From Carbonactinospora thermoautotrophica (GTDB lineage: Bacteria > Actinomycetota > Actinomycetes > Streptomycetales > Carbonactinosporaceae), in contig NZ_JYIJ01000013.1 in the NCBI RefSeq assembly GCF_001543895.1, positions 124,001 through 188,000 on the forward strand: a DNA stretch of 64,000 bases, in the 5' to 3' direction. This document shows positions 51,497-59,384 of this stretch, one piece after another. A program made the position numbers and the translations under genes. Position 1 is the stretch's first letter. The number at the start of each line of letters is the position of its first letter. The notes under the pieces are model-generated. The model was not told where the DNA came from. It saw nothing but the letters and a program-made list of their open reading frames with translations, and did not search any database.

Positions 51497-52993
51497 TCAG
51501 ACCGTGACCGTCTCATGCATCCGGTCCATCAGTTCACGAACGGTGGCGTTCCGCTGGTGCGGTACGAGCCGGGCGCGCAGGTCGTCAAGGGCGGCAACGC
51601 ATCGGGTAGCACCTGACGAGGGGACCCTAGACGCCATCTCCAGCGCTTCATAGGCTGCGCTGACGGCCGCCTCCAGGTCGCCTCGCTGGGTGTGGGCGAC
51701 GGCCACAACGGTCTGGCTCAAGGCACCCCGGCGAGCGCGTCCCTGCCGGCGGCTGGCCGAGACGGACTGCAGGGCGTACTGTTCCGCGCCCCGCGCGTCC
51801 CCTAGGTCGCGGAGGCTGTTCGCGATCTCACCCATGACGTACGCCTCGTCGATGAAGCGTGCCCATTCGGGTTCCTCGTCGGGCTTGATGAGGTCGAACG
51901 TCTGTTCGGCACGAAGCAGGGTGGCGGCGCACTCGTCGCGCCGTCCCATGCGCGCCAGTGCCCGCGCTTCCAACACGTACAGGTCAGTGAGCGCGGCCGG
52001 TGCCACTAGTCCCTGGAGTCCGTGACGGCCGGCACGGGCGAGCTTCAGTCCTTCGTCCGGGTACCCGAGCTGGGTGGCCTGGTCGCTCATCCCGGCCAAG
52101 ACGTGCGAGCCGAGCACGCGGTTTCCCGATTCCTGGGCCAGCCGTAGGGACTGGATCAGGTACCGCTCCGCCAGCCCATGCTGTCCGCTGTCGTACGCCA
52201 TCCAACCCGCGAGATAGGTCTGCTCGGCAGCGACCTCGCACAGGGCTTTGTGGACCTCCTCGGGATGGTCTTCGCGGATCAGGGGCAGGACGTGCCCGGT
52301 GAGATACTGCGCGACAGCGCGTCGGGCTGTGTCTCCCCCACCCTGGATCACGTCCATCTCTTGGAAGATCGCGAACATCTTCCGCATGGCTTCCACCTGA
52401 GCCATGCCGTTCCGCGCCGAGCCTCCGCCCGTAGCTTCTTCCAGGCTGGCCACCAGCCAGTCCCGGCTAGGCGCTGCCAGTGCGGCCAAAGCGAACGGGG
52501 CGCGGACGATCAGGTCTCGACGCTTCACGTCACCCCTCCCTAGCTCGTCCACCGTGGTCAGGGTAGCTGTGAGCGTTGGCTGATAGGCAAGGCCGATATC
52601 CGCTTCAGCGTCGTGTACCTCGCTGTGACCCGACTTCGGCAACACGACACCGGTGACCACGCGACGTTGCGGCTCAGGCGGCGGACTCTCCCAGGGGCGA
52701 GGATTGATGCCGAGCATGTGTCCGGGGATGCGCAGTCCGTCGGCTACCCGTTCGATGACGTGGTGTCCGCGCAGTCCTCGCCGGCCGTGGATGATGTCGC
52801 TGACGCGGCTGGTGCTCAGCCCGGTGGCCGCGGCGATGACGGCGTGACTCGCCCCGCCCGCGCGCCGGTTGATCAGGCTGAAGATCCGTGACCAGTCGCG
52901 GGCGGCGCATGCGGCTTGGAAGTCGGCGCTGTGTAACAGCCGGTCGGGGATGGGGAACGAACGGGCCGGCTGGTAATCCTGGTCGTGGCTCAT
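51497..52993 (-). CDS. XRE-family regulator with TPR repeats, copy 1
   Basis: A 498-residue regulator with helix-turn-helix (HAVIAAATGLSTSRVSDIIH, about residues 48-68, then GLRIPGHMLGINPRPWE) and TPR-like repeats to the C-terminus. ATG 52993 was chosen (AAGGGGG upstream). It is paralogous to the 453-residue regulator at 56.2 kb, sharing GxxIPGHMLG and PWE. Both are divergent from near-identical ATPase genes, so the regulator and ATPase probably work together, as seen for many actinomycete XRE/RsbW pairs. Confidence 0.85.
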   Translation of the reverse strand: MSHDQDYQPARSFPIPDRLLHSADFQAACAARDWSRIFSLINRRAGGASHAVIAAATGLSTSRVSDIIHGRRGLRGHHVIERVADGLRIPGHMLGINPRPWESPPPEPQRRVVTGVVLPKSGHSEVHDAEADIGLAYQPTLTATLTTVDELGRGDVKRRDLIVRAPFALAALAAPSRDWLVASLEEATGGGSARNGMAQVEAMRKMFAIFQEMDVIQGGGDTARRAVAQYLTGHVLPLIREDHPEEVHKALCEVAAEQTYLAGWMAYDSGQHGLAERYLIQSLRLAQESGNRVLGSHVLAGMSDQATQLGYPDEGLKLARAGRHGLQGLVAPAALTDLYVLEARALARMGRRDECAATLLRAEQTFDLIKPDEEPEWARFIDEAYVMGEIANSLRDLGDARGAEQYALQSVSASRRQGRARRGALSQTVVAVAHTQRGDLEAAVSAAYEALEMASRVPSSGATRCVAALDDLRARLVPHQRNATVRELMDRMHETVTV

Positions 52994-53076
52994 GACGGGC
53001 GTGCCCCCTTTTAGCCGGTCGAACGAGCCAGGGTACGGGCAGGGTAACGCGCTGTAGCGACTCCTACACCCCATGA

Positions 53077-53116
53077 GGAACGGGGTTCCCTAATTTGATG
53101 AGAAATGGGGTTCCCC
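53077..53116. promoter_or_regulatory. Repeated operator-like words before copy-1 ATPase
   Basis: GGAACGGGGTTCC (53077-53089) and GGGGTTCCCC (53107-53116) are small palindromes sharing GGGGTTCCC 25 bp apart, around the A/T-rich TAATTTGATGAG. They sit in the divergent region between the XRE regulator and the ATPase. Confidence 0.5.
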
Positions 53117-53182
53117 GTTGGGGGTTGCGGGGTTCACCGGAGCGTGTTCTCTCGGGTCCGGGTGCTGGCGATCCTCAGGGGC

Positions 53183-53773
53183 ATGCGTGTGCGACCTGAA
53201 GGTATGCCGCTGCCCGGGTGGTTGGGGCCGGGCGCACGGGGCGGGGACGGGGCCGCGCTGGCTCCCGCCCCGTGCGCGGCATGGCCGGACGACGGGCCAC
53301 ACGGCGTGTTGCGGCGACGGGTGGTGCTGGTGGCCGACCGCCCCGAGCAGCCGATGAGCCGGGCGGCCAAACACCTGGTATGGGCCACCCTGGCCGACTG
53401 GCGACTACTCCACCTGGCGCCGGATGCGGCGCTGTGCGCGGCCGAACTGGTCAGCAACGTGCAAGAACACGCCACCCTGGCGGTGGACACGCACAGCCGG
53501 CCGGGCCTGCGCACCGCGGAGGTGGTGCTGTCCTGCCTGCCTGGGCGGCTGCTGCACGTAGAAGTACGAGACGGCGACCCCCGGCTGCCGGTGCTCGGCC
53601 CTCCCCTCGTCTGGGACAGGCCGGCGGTGCTGGAGCGGCTCAGGGAACGGGGCCGGGGCCTGCGCATCGTCGAAGCCCTCACCGACCAGCTCGCCTGGCG
53701 GCCGTTGCCCGGCGGCGGCAAGACCGTGTCGTGCGCCTGGCGGCTGAACGGCTTCGCGGGGGTTGCGGGGTGA
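53183..53773 (+). CDS. RsbW-like HATPase domain protein, copy 1
   Basis: A 196-residue GHKL ATPase of the anti-sigma/serine-kinase type. N-box CAAELVSNVQEHATLA (residues 85-100), G-box RERGRGLRIVEALTD (about 151-165) and a final beta-strand GGGKTVSCAWRL. Actinomycetes often place such genes beside XRE regulators. About 94% identical to the copy at 57.7 kb. ATG 53183 matches the shared N-terminus; it overlaps the next start by 1 bp. Confidence 0.88.
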   Translation: MRVRPEGMPLPGWLGPGARGGDGAALAPAPCAAWPDDGPHGVLRRRVVLVADRPEQPMSRAAKHLVWATLADWRLLHLAPDAALCAAELVSNVQEHATLAVDTHSRPGLRTAEVVLSCLPGRLLHVEVRDGDPRLPVLGPPLVWDRPAVLERLRERGRGLRIVEALTDQLAWRPLPGGGKTVSCAWRLNGFAGVAG

Positions 53774-54468
53774 TGGTGGTGCCGTTCGAGCCGGACGGGC
53801 CTGCCAGGCGGGGCTGGCGGCTGGACGATGACCCGGCGCACAGCACGGCGGACGAGGCCACCGAGGACGTGTCCGCGCTCGGGCTGCCCGCCGAGGTGGT
53901 CGGGCTGAACGAGATGGACGCGACGCTGACGATACGCACGACCGGACCGGACGGGACGGATGAAGAGCTGGTGCTCTCGGTCCTGGCCGCACAGCGGTTG
54001 ATCAACCGGTGTGAGGACGAGATCACCCAGCGGGCGCGGCTGGTCAACCAACTTCGCGCGGGGCTGCGCGCACTGGCCGGGCCTGCCGTCCCCGGCTTGA
54101 TGCCGGGCTTCGCGTGGGCGCGGCCTGCGGGTCCGCCGCACCGGACGGCGGCTGATGGGGCGCTCCCCGCGACTCCCGGGCAGGGAGACAACACCGGGCC
54201 GAATCACACGCTGCGCCGGCTGCGTCAGCAGCGCAACCTCTCCCAGGCGGAGTTGGCCGAGGAGATCCGCGACACCGCCCAGCGCATGGGCCTGCACCTG
54301 GCCTGTGACGAGAAGCGGATCGGCCGGTGGGAGCGGGGCGAGGTGCGCTGGCCGTCCCCGGTCTACCGGAGGGTGCTGCGCGCGGTGTTCGGCGTACGGG
54401 ATGTGGCCGAGCTGGGCTTTCGCCCCCCGTCAGGGCTGACAGAGCAGGCGGCCGTGCCGGACGGATGA
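53773..54468 (+). CDS. XRE-family protein with C-terminal helix-turn-helix
   Basis: A 231-residue protein: an acidic N-terminal half (LGLPAEVVGLNEMDATLTIR, VLSVLAAQRLINRCEDEI), a Gly/Pro linker, then an XRE domain (LRRLRQQRNLSQAELAEEIR; EKRIGRWERGEVRWP, about residues 147-200). It exists only in copy 1 of the duplicated module; the second ATPase runs straight into the hairpin block. Coupled to the ATPase. Confidence 0.8.
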   Translation: MVVPFEPDGPARRGWRLDDDPAHSTADEATEDVSALGLPAEVVGLNEMDATLTIRTTGPDGTDEELVLSVLAAQRLINRCEDEITQRARLVNQLRAGLRALAGPAVPGLMPGFAWARPAGPPHRTAADGALPATPGQGDNTGPNHTLRRLRQQRNLSQAELAEEIRDTAQRMGLHLACDEKRIGRWERGEVRWPSPVYRRVLRAVFGVRDVAELGFRPPSGLTEQAAVPDG

Positions 54469-54476
54469 GGGGTTTC

Positions 54477-54673
54477 CCGCCCCGGGCGGTGTGCCCTGGC
54501 CCGCCCGGGGCGGAAGCACCGAGACCTCCCCGCGCAGTCTCGGTGACCTGGTCGCGGAACCCTCCGCCTCCCAGGGTCCCGCGACAGGGGGGCCGGGCCA
54601 TCCCGTACGACGCCAGCGGTTGGGATGGCCCGGCTGGGAGACGCGGCGGCCCCGACATCGGGGCCGCCGCGTC
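54477..54673. repeat. Five-hairpin structured block, copy 1
   Basis: Five perfect or near-perfect stems follow each other in 197 bp: 54477-54513 (13 bp), 54517-54545 (9 bp, CACCGAGAC), 54551-54585 (7+5 bp), 54593-54633 (12 bp, CCGGGCCATCCC) and 54640-54673 (16 bp, CA loop). Copy 2 at 58312-58508 has the same length and only four substitutions. No T-runs. It begins 8 bp past a stop codon. Confidence 0.85.
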
Positions 54674-54679
54674 AATCAC

Positions 54680-55087
54680 ATGTTCGTGTCTCGGTCAGCG
54701 CGTACGGCGCTGGATGACGGGCTGTGCGACGCGAAAGGGCAAGAGAGTGACACGCAAGACATGGGACACGAGGCGAGACGGCGGGGAGTTGCGGTTGCCC
54801 GTGCAGGTGGCCCTGGGGACGTGGCCGCGCGGATGCGCGCATACCGGCAGACGCGGGCCGAAGCGGCACGGCTGCGGGCGGCGCTCGCCGCGATCGGGAT
54901 GCGAGAAGACTACTTTCCGGGCTTGGGCGGGATTGTGGATGGGACAGGCTGTCCGGTGGTGGTGTCCGGGCGGGTGTCCCCGGAGGCGGCGCGGCGGCTG
55001 GTCCGGGCACTTGCAAGCCCCGCGACGCATCGGACGAGCGGGAGTCCGAGGGAGTGGATACCTCGGCAGGTGGCCTGGAACCGTTAG
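54680..55087 (+). CDS. Hypothetical protein, probably frameshifted
   Basis: The frame ends in RMRAYRQTRAEAARLRAALA, GMREDYFPGLGGIVDGTG and VSPEAARRLVRALA, convincing coding sequence of an unrecognised actinomycete family. The 5' part is less certain: between 54747 and about 54820 another frame (VTRKTWDTRRDGGELRLPVQ) has better codon use, suggesting a frameshift near 54820 in an original gene starting at GTG 54747. In the listed frame, ATG 54680 or 54761 could start. Confidence 0.45.
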   Translation: MFVSRSARTALDDGLCDAKGQESDTQDMGHEARRRGVAVARAGGPGDVAARMRAYRQTRAEAARLRAALAAIGMREDYFPGLGGIVDGTGCPVVVSGRVSPEAARRLVRALASPATHRTSGSPREWIPRQVAWNR

Positions 55088-55197
55088 CAAGGAGTCGAAA
55101 GTATGTCAGTAATTGTTACGAATCGTCAGTGTTCGCCTCCATGATTGGTATAGTTACCGCCGAATCCGCGGGCAGGAACATGTCGAGAGGCGAAAGC

Positions 55198-55707
55198 GTG
55201 CGTATCGAGCGCTTTGAGTCGTTCATGAAAGATCTCCTGACGAACAGTGGTAGCCAAGAGATCAGGTCGGTTCAAACCTTCCAAGAGACCGGCTATACAG
55301 ATAAGCCTTTCGGGTTGAGAGTCGAGTTCGCCAACGGCGCGCAGGTGTTTACCCAGTTCGTTCGCACCTCAAGCCCGGGGGGCGACGACTTCAGCCAGCC
55401 GGAAGAGATCGTGGCAGGGGAACCTCCTTCACCTGCGGCTTCTCCGACCCTGAAGTTGGAGAACGGCAGGCTCCGGGTTCGCGACTTCGAACAGTTCCTC
55501 AAGGCGCTGGTGGTCAACAGCGGCAACCCGGAGATTGCCAAGGTTCAGGGTTTCTCCGAGCGTACGGAGCCAGCTCATCACCATCGTTACGGGTTGAGCG
55601 TCGAATTCCACAGCGGGGCGCATGCGTTCGTGCTGTTCGTATACACGCTCCCTGCTGGGACGGATCATCGTTCTCAGTCCGAATTCAAGGTATCGGAGAC
55701 GATCTGA
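55198..55707 (+). CDS. Hypothetical protein with two tandem domains
   Basis: A 169-residue protein made of two similar units: RIERFESFMKDLLTNSGSQE ... GLRVEFANGAQVFTQFV (about 2-58) and RVRDFEQFLKALVVNSGNPE ... GLSVEFHSGAHAFVLFV (about 90-150). GTG 55198 follows GAGAGG; ATG 55180 is possible. The upstream DNA (55090-55200) is markedly A/T-richer than the window. No family recognised; the unit may be a small binding domain acquired with the next gene. Confidence 0.7.
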   Translation: MRIERFESFMKDLLTNSGSQEIRSVQTFQETGYTDKPFGLRVEFANGAQVFTQFVRTSSPGGDDFSQPEEIVAGEPPSPAASPTLKLENGRLRVRDFEQFLKALVVNSGNPEIAKVQGFSERTEPAHHHRYGLSVEFHSGAHAFVLFVYTLPAGTDHRSQSEFKVSETI

Positions 55708-55826
55708 TGGCCAAGTGTCCGGACTGCGGGGTGAACACGTCGGCAGAGAAGGGCCAGCCGACTCCCCTGCATCAGAAGAAGGGAACCCGCGAGACCTGCT
55801 CTGGAGCGGGCAAGCCTGCCAAGTAG
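55707..55826 (+). CDS. Tiny zinc-ribbon protein
   Basis: A 39-residue protein (MAKCPDCGVNTSAEKG ... ETCSGAGKPAK) with CPDC and a later Cys/His set (LHQKK; ETC). Its ATG shares a base with the preceding stop. Short Cys-rich proteins like this occur beside actinomycete and phage genes of unknown role. Confidence 0.6.
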   Translation: MAKCPDCGVNTSAEKGQPTPLHQKKGTRETCSGAGKPAK

Positions 55827-56065
55827 ATGGTCTGACCTCTGCAGGGATCTGCTCGGCTGGCACCGGGTGCCCCCTACGTGGGGCCTGCGATCCGGCATCG
55901 CATATCGCACGCTCATACCCGTCGGGCGAGAGTCGTTCCTGGTTGTGAGGTGCTGGCGGGTCCGCGGTGGCCTGGGTGTCCGTCGCGGCTCACGCCGTTC
56001 CCGCCTGCGGCACGGCTCGGGTTGATGCCGGTATGGGGTCGCCTTGTCGGCTGCCCGCTGGGGTG

Positions 56066-56146
56066 CTGGGCGGCACGGGGGTGGCGTGCCCGGTGGGGGT
56101 GGCGAAAGCCAGCGACGCCTGATCCCCGGGCGGGCTGCGGCGAAGA
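56066..56146 (+). pseudogene. Duplicated 3' end of msrA
   Basis: Eighty-one bases match 51235-51315 at 70 positions (about 86%), covering the last 19 codons of msrA, its stop and 20 bp beyond, with no gaps. The rest of msrA is absent. This marks the left edge of the second copy of a duplicated segment. The surrounding gap 55827-56211 shows no intact gene. Confidence 0.8.
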
Positions 56147-56211
56147 ACCCTGAGCTGATGGGCGGCTCGCCAGGTCCCGCCGGATGAGTTCGGCGGCTCG
56201 TCCGGTACCGC

Positions 56212-57573
56212 TCAGGTGAGCGCCTGGGTCAGGCGATACCGCTCCTCGAACTCCCGGACGGCGGCCACGTCCCGGAACGGGCGGAGGGCACGGCGCAGCA
56301 CCGCCAGCCGCTCGGCGGCGCGCGCGGAGTTCAGTCCGTCGGTGAGGTCAAGCACCCGAACGGCTTCGGCGCTGGCCTGCTCGACCTCACCCGCCTTCAG
56401 GTACGCCTCGGCCAGCCAGCTTCGGTACAGGGCGGCTTCGCGGGCGTGCTCATGGTCGTAGCGCGCGATGCCGGCGCTGAGCAGAGGTTCGGCGCGCGCC
56501 GGCTGGTCCAGTTCGGTGAAGCAGCGCCCGGCCATCACGTCCAGCTCGCTCCGGTCGAGCCAGTACACCCACGCCGGTTCATCCTCTCCTGCTTCGTACG
56601 CCTCCTCGGCGGCGTCGAGCGCGCGCAGGCAACCCGGTAGGTCACCGCTGCGGGCGTACGCCCATGCGGCACGGTCCCAGAACAGGGCGCGGACGAGCGG
56701 CGACGCGCTCGCCTCCGCGCCTCGCAGTGCCGAGCGCGCGAGAACCACAGCGTCCTTGGGGTTGCCGGTGTTGGCGACCTGGTAGCTCAGGGTGGACAGC
56801 AGGTTGGCGGCGAGCGGGGTGTTGCCGGCGGCCTGGGCGGCGTGCATACCGGCGAGGTAGTAGCGGGCTGCCCGCTCATGGTGGCCGGCGTCGTCGAGAA
56901 CCCAGCCGGCGAGCTGGCACAGTTCGCCGGTGGCGGTGAGCAGACGCGCGCCGACGTGTTCCGGGTAGCTGCCGTGTCGGACCACCTTCGCCGTGGCGTC
57001 CAGTTCACGGGTCACGATCGTGTGCAGGTCTCCGCCGCCGATGAAATCGTCCATGCGGCGCAGATGGTCCACCCGCGCTTCCACCCGGCGGACCAGGCCG
57101 ACGCCCACCCGACGGCCCGCCCTCATCTCGGTGACCTGCGGCGGCTCGGTGACCAGCCATATGTGCGCCATCCGCAGCGCCAGATCCGGGGTGACCTCCT
57201 GGTCCTCGAAGCCGAGCACGGCGCCGAGATCGGCCAGGCCGCTGGACGTCTCGTCGTGGACATGCGGGCGGGGCGTGGACGGGTCGGAGCGCTCCCATGG
57301 TTGCATGGCAAGTCCGAGCATGTGGCCAGGGATGCCTAACCCCTGGCTGATGCGCTCGATGACGTCGATCTTCTCGATCTTGCGCCGTCCCTGGATGACC
57401 TCACCGACACGGGTCGGCGTCAACTCACACTGGCGCGCGATGCGACTGGCGGTGAACCCCCCGTACTTACCCGCCAGTTTGAAGACGGCCTGGAAGTCGC
57501 GTCGTGCGCATGCCTCGCGCATCTCCGGCCGGGCCAGCACGTCTTCCGGGAGATGCCAGTCGTCGCGGCTCAT
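56212..57573 (-). CDS. XRE-family regulator with TPR repeats, copy 2
   Basis: A 453-residue paralogue of the regulator at 51.5 kb. Helix-turn-helix FTASRIARQCELTPTRVGEV (about residues 40-60) with GLGIPGHMLGLAMQPWE, then TPR-like repeats. It has diverged strongly from copy 1 although the neighbouring ATPases remain near identical. Likely acts on the 57.6-kb intergenic palindrome. Confidence 0.85.
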   Translation of the reverse strand: MSRDDWHLPEDVLARPEMREACARRDFQAVFKLAGKYGGFTASRIARQCELTPTRVGEVIQGRRKIEKIDVIERISQGLGIPGHMLGLAMQPWERSDPSTPRPHVHDETSSGLADLGAVLGFEDQEVTPDLALRMAHIWLVTEPPQVTEMRAGRRVGVGLVRRVEARVDHLRRMDDFIGGGDLHTIVTRELDATAKVVRHGSYPEHVGARLLTATGELCQLAGWVLDDAGHHERAARYYLAGMHAAQAAGNTPLAANLLSTLSYQVANTGNPKDAVVLARSALRGAEASASPLVRALFWDRAAWAYARSGDLPGCLRALDAAEEAYEAGEDEPAWVYWLDRSELDVMAGRCFTELDQPARAEPLLSAGIARYDHEHAREAALYRSWLAEAYLKAGEVEQASAEAVRVLDLTDGLNSARAAERLAVLRRALRPFRDVAAVREFEERYRLTQALT

Positions 57574-57637
57574 CGCCAGCCCTCCCCGTGTAACCAGGGC
57601 CTCCGCTCGCGATCAACAGCATGCGGTACCGGGGAGT

Positions 57638-57653
57638 TTATCCACAGTGGATA
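57638..57653. promoter_or_regulatory. Palindrome in divergent region of copy-2 module
   Basis: TATCCAC-A-GTGGATA (57639-57653) is a perfect 7-bp inverted repeat midway between the XRE regulator and the ATPase gene. It includes TTATCCACA, an exact DnaA-box consensus, but as a lone site it is more likely the regulator's operator. Confidence 0.5.
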
Positions 57654-57701
57654 GCCAGCGTGACCTTATGCGCGGCCCGTCTGCGGGAGCACCGTGACAG
57701 C

Positions 57702-58304
57702 ATGCGTGTGCGACCTGAAGGCGTGGCGCCGCCCGGGTGGTTAGGGCCGAGCGCGCGGGGCGGGGACGGGGCCGCGCTGGCTCCCGCCCCGTGCGCGGCA
57801 TGGCCGGACGACGGGCCACACGGCGTGTTGCGGCGACGGGTGGTGCTGGTGGCCGACCGCCCCGAGCAGCCGATGAGCCGGGCGGCCAAACACCTGGTAT
57901 GGGCCACCCTGGCCGACTGGCGACTACTCCACCTGGCAGGCGATGCGGCGCTGTGCGCGGCCGAACTGGTCAGCAACGTGCAAGAACACGCCACCCTGGC
58001 GGTGGACACGCACAGCCAACCAGGCCTGCGCACCGCCGAAGTGATCCTGTCCTGCCTGCCCGGCTGGCTGCTGCACGTAGAAGTACGCGACGGCGACCCC
58101 CGGCTGCCGGTGCCCGGCCCTCCCCTCGTCTGGGACGGGCCGGCGGTGCTGGAGCGGCTCAGGGAACGGGGTCGGGGCCTGCGCATCGTCGAAGCACTCA
58201 CCGACCAGCTCGCCTGGCGGCCGTTGCCCGGCGGCGGCAAGACCGTGTGGTGCGCCTGGCGGCTGAACGCGGCAGGCCCGGCAGGAGGTCAAGGCCAGGG
58301 ATGA
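57702..58304 (+). CDS. RsbW-like HATPase domain protein, copy 2
   Basis: A 200-residue GHKL ATPase nearly identical to copy 1 (same N-box CAAELVSNVQEHATLA and G-box RGRGLRIVEALTD), differing at about 11 of the first 190 positions and in the C-terminal tail (NAAGPAGGQGQG). It runs directly into the second hairpin block; the XRE gene that follows copy 1 is missing. Confidence 0.88.
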   Translation: MRVRPEGVAPPGWLGPSARGGDGAALAPAPCAAWPDDGPHGVLRRRVVLVADRPEQPMSRAAKHLVWATLADWRLLHLAGDAALCAAELVSNVQEHATLAVDTHSQPGLRTAEVILSCLPGWLLHVEVRDGDPRLPVPGPPLVWDGPAVLERLRERGRGLRIVEALTDQLAWRPLPGGGKTVWCAWRLNAAGPAGGQGQG

Positions 58305-58311
58305 AGGTTTC

Positions 58312-58508
58312 CCGCCCCGGGTGGTGTGCCCTGGCCCGCCCGGGGCGGAAGCACCGAGACCTCCCCGCGCAGTCTCGGTGACCTGGTCGCGGAACCCTCC
58401 GCCTCCCAGGGTCCCGCGACAGGGGGGCCGGGCCATCCCGTACGACGCCAGCGGTTGGGATGGCCCGGCCGGGGAACGCGGCGGCCCCGACATCGGGGCC
58501 GCCGCGTC
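58312..58508. repeat. Five-hairpin structured block, copy 2
   Basis: Same 197-bp layout as 54477-54673. The four substitutions are a C-to-T in the first stem that keeps a G-U pair, two in the linker before the last stem, and a G-to-A that opens only its outermost pair. Retention of every stem with no indel suggests the structure matters or that the copies were recently homogenised. The remaining 54 bp to the toxin gene are unstructured. Confidence 0.85.
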
Positions 58509-58562
58509 GATCACGTTGCCGCTTATTCGATCCACGCCAGATGTCCAGAAGGGATGTGCGCG

Positions 58563-58988
58563 ATGGCGCGATTACCGGCAGCGGTACTGATCAGCGTGCT
58601 CGTGGTGGTCGCGGCGCAACCGCAAGGATGTGAGGGGTCGGACAGCTTAGGCGGCCGGGGGTGCGTCACCAAGCACGAGCTCCGGCGGGCGGCGGTGGTC
58701 CTCGACGACGAGCCCCCAGCCGAAGCGCGACCCAAGCCGAAACCCAAACCGAAGAAGGAGCGGGTCAAGCCCGACTGCACGAAGGCCAACGCCAAGTTCT
58801 GGAAGAGCCTGCGGCCGTGGCGGGACAAGTACAAGACCGACGGCAAGCAGATCTACTACTGGGATTACACGCACAACGACCTTGAGGTCTACAGCCTGAA
58901 GACTGGGAAGCACCTCGGCAGCGCGCACCCGGACACGGGCGAGATGATCAAAGGGCCGGTGAAGGGCAGGAGGCTGGAGGAGAAGTGA
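58563..58988 (+). CDS. Exported protein with colicin E3-type ribonuclease domain
   Basis: A 141-residue protein: N-terminal signal-like helix (LPAAVLISVLVVVAAQPQGC, residues 4-23), a Lys/Pro linker (RPKPKPKPKKERVKP, 56-70) and a C-terminal ColE3-like domain (IYYWDYTHNDLEVYSLKTGK; GEMIKGPVKGRR). Asp101, His104, Glu108 and Arg136 have exactly the spacing of the ColE3 catalytic Asp510, His513, Glu517, Arg545, which cut 16S rRNA in the decoding centre. AAGGGA precedes; ATG 58554 is an alternative. It overlaps a candidate immunity gene. Confidence 0.82.
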   Translation: MARLPAAVLISVLVVVAAQPQGCEGSDSLGGRGCVTKHELRRAAVVLDDEPPAEARPKPKPKPKKERVKPDCTKANAKFWKSLRPWRDKYKTDGKQIYYWDYTHNDLEVYSLKTGKHLGSAHPDTGEMIKGPVKGRRLEEK

Positions 58989-59272
58989 GCCAGTGCTGCG
59001 ACCAGATGGCGTACGCCATCGGAGCTGATGACCTTCCCGTCTCCTACAGTCCGAGGCTACGCGAGTGGGGCATCCAATATCGGGATGGTGTCTCAATCAA
59101 CATGATCGAGTACTGCCCCTGGTGCGGGAAAAAGCTCCCGAAAGACCTCCGCGACGAATGGGTCGAACGGGCCGAGAAGCTGGGCCTCAGCTTGTGGGAC
59201 GTGGAAGACCATCCGGAGAAGTTCCCCCCGGAGATGCTTGATGACCGCTGGTGGAAGGAAGCCGGGCTGTAG
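58985..59272 (+). CDS. Candidate immunity protein (DUF6980-like)
   Basis: A 95-residue acidic protein with Cys4-Cys5 near the start and YCPWCGKKLPKDLRDEW (about residues 43-59), then a helical acidic tail (DDRWWKEAGL). The Cys pairs could bind zinc. GTG 58985 overlaps the toxin stop by 4 bp. Position and acidity suggest it protects the cell from the ribonuclease, but it does not resemble the ColE3 immunity protein, so this is inference. Confidence 0.6.
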   Translation: MSQCCDQMAYAIGADDLPVSYSPRLREWGIQYRDGVSINMIEYCPWCGKKLPKDLRDEWVERAEKLGLSLWDVEDHPEKFPPEMLDDRWWKEAGL

Positions 59273-59384
59273 CCGGGCACGCCGACTCGGGTACGGGGGC
59301 GGGCCGCGTGACCACCTGCCCGGGGGTTGTTCGGGCCGTGGTGTCCTCGCCACACGCCCGACCCAGACGGCGGGAGTGAGGTAG

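Noticed and set aside
57638-57653. Replication origin signal (DnaA box TTATCCACA)
   Set aside because: A single box with no cluster, no dnaA/dnaN/gyr genes and no A/T-rich unwinding region nearby. A repressor palindrome explains it better.
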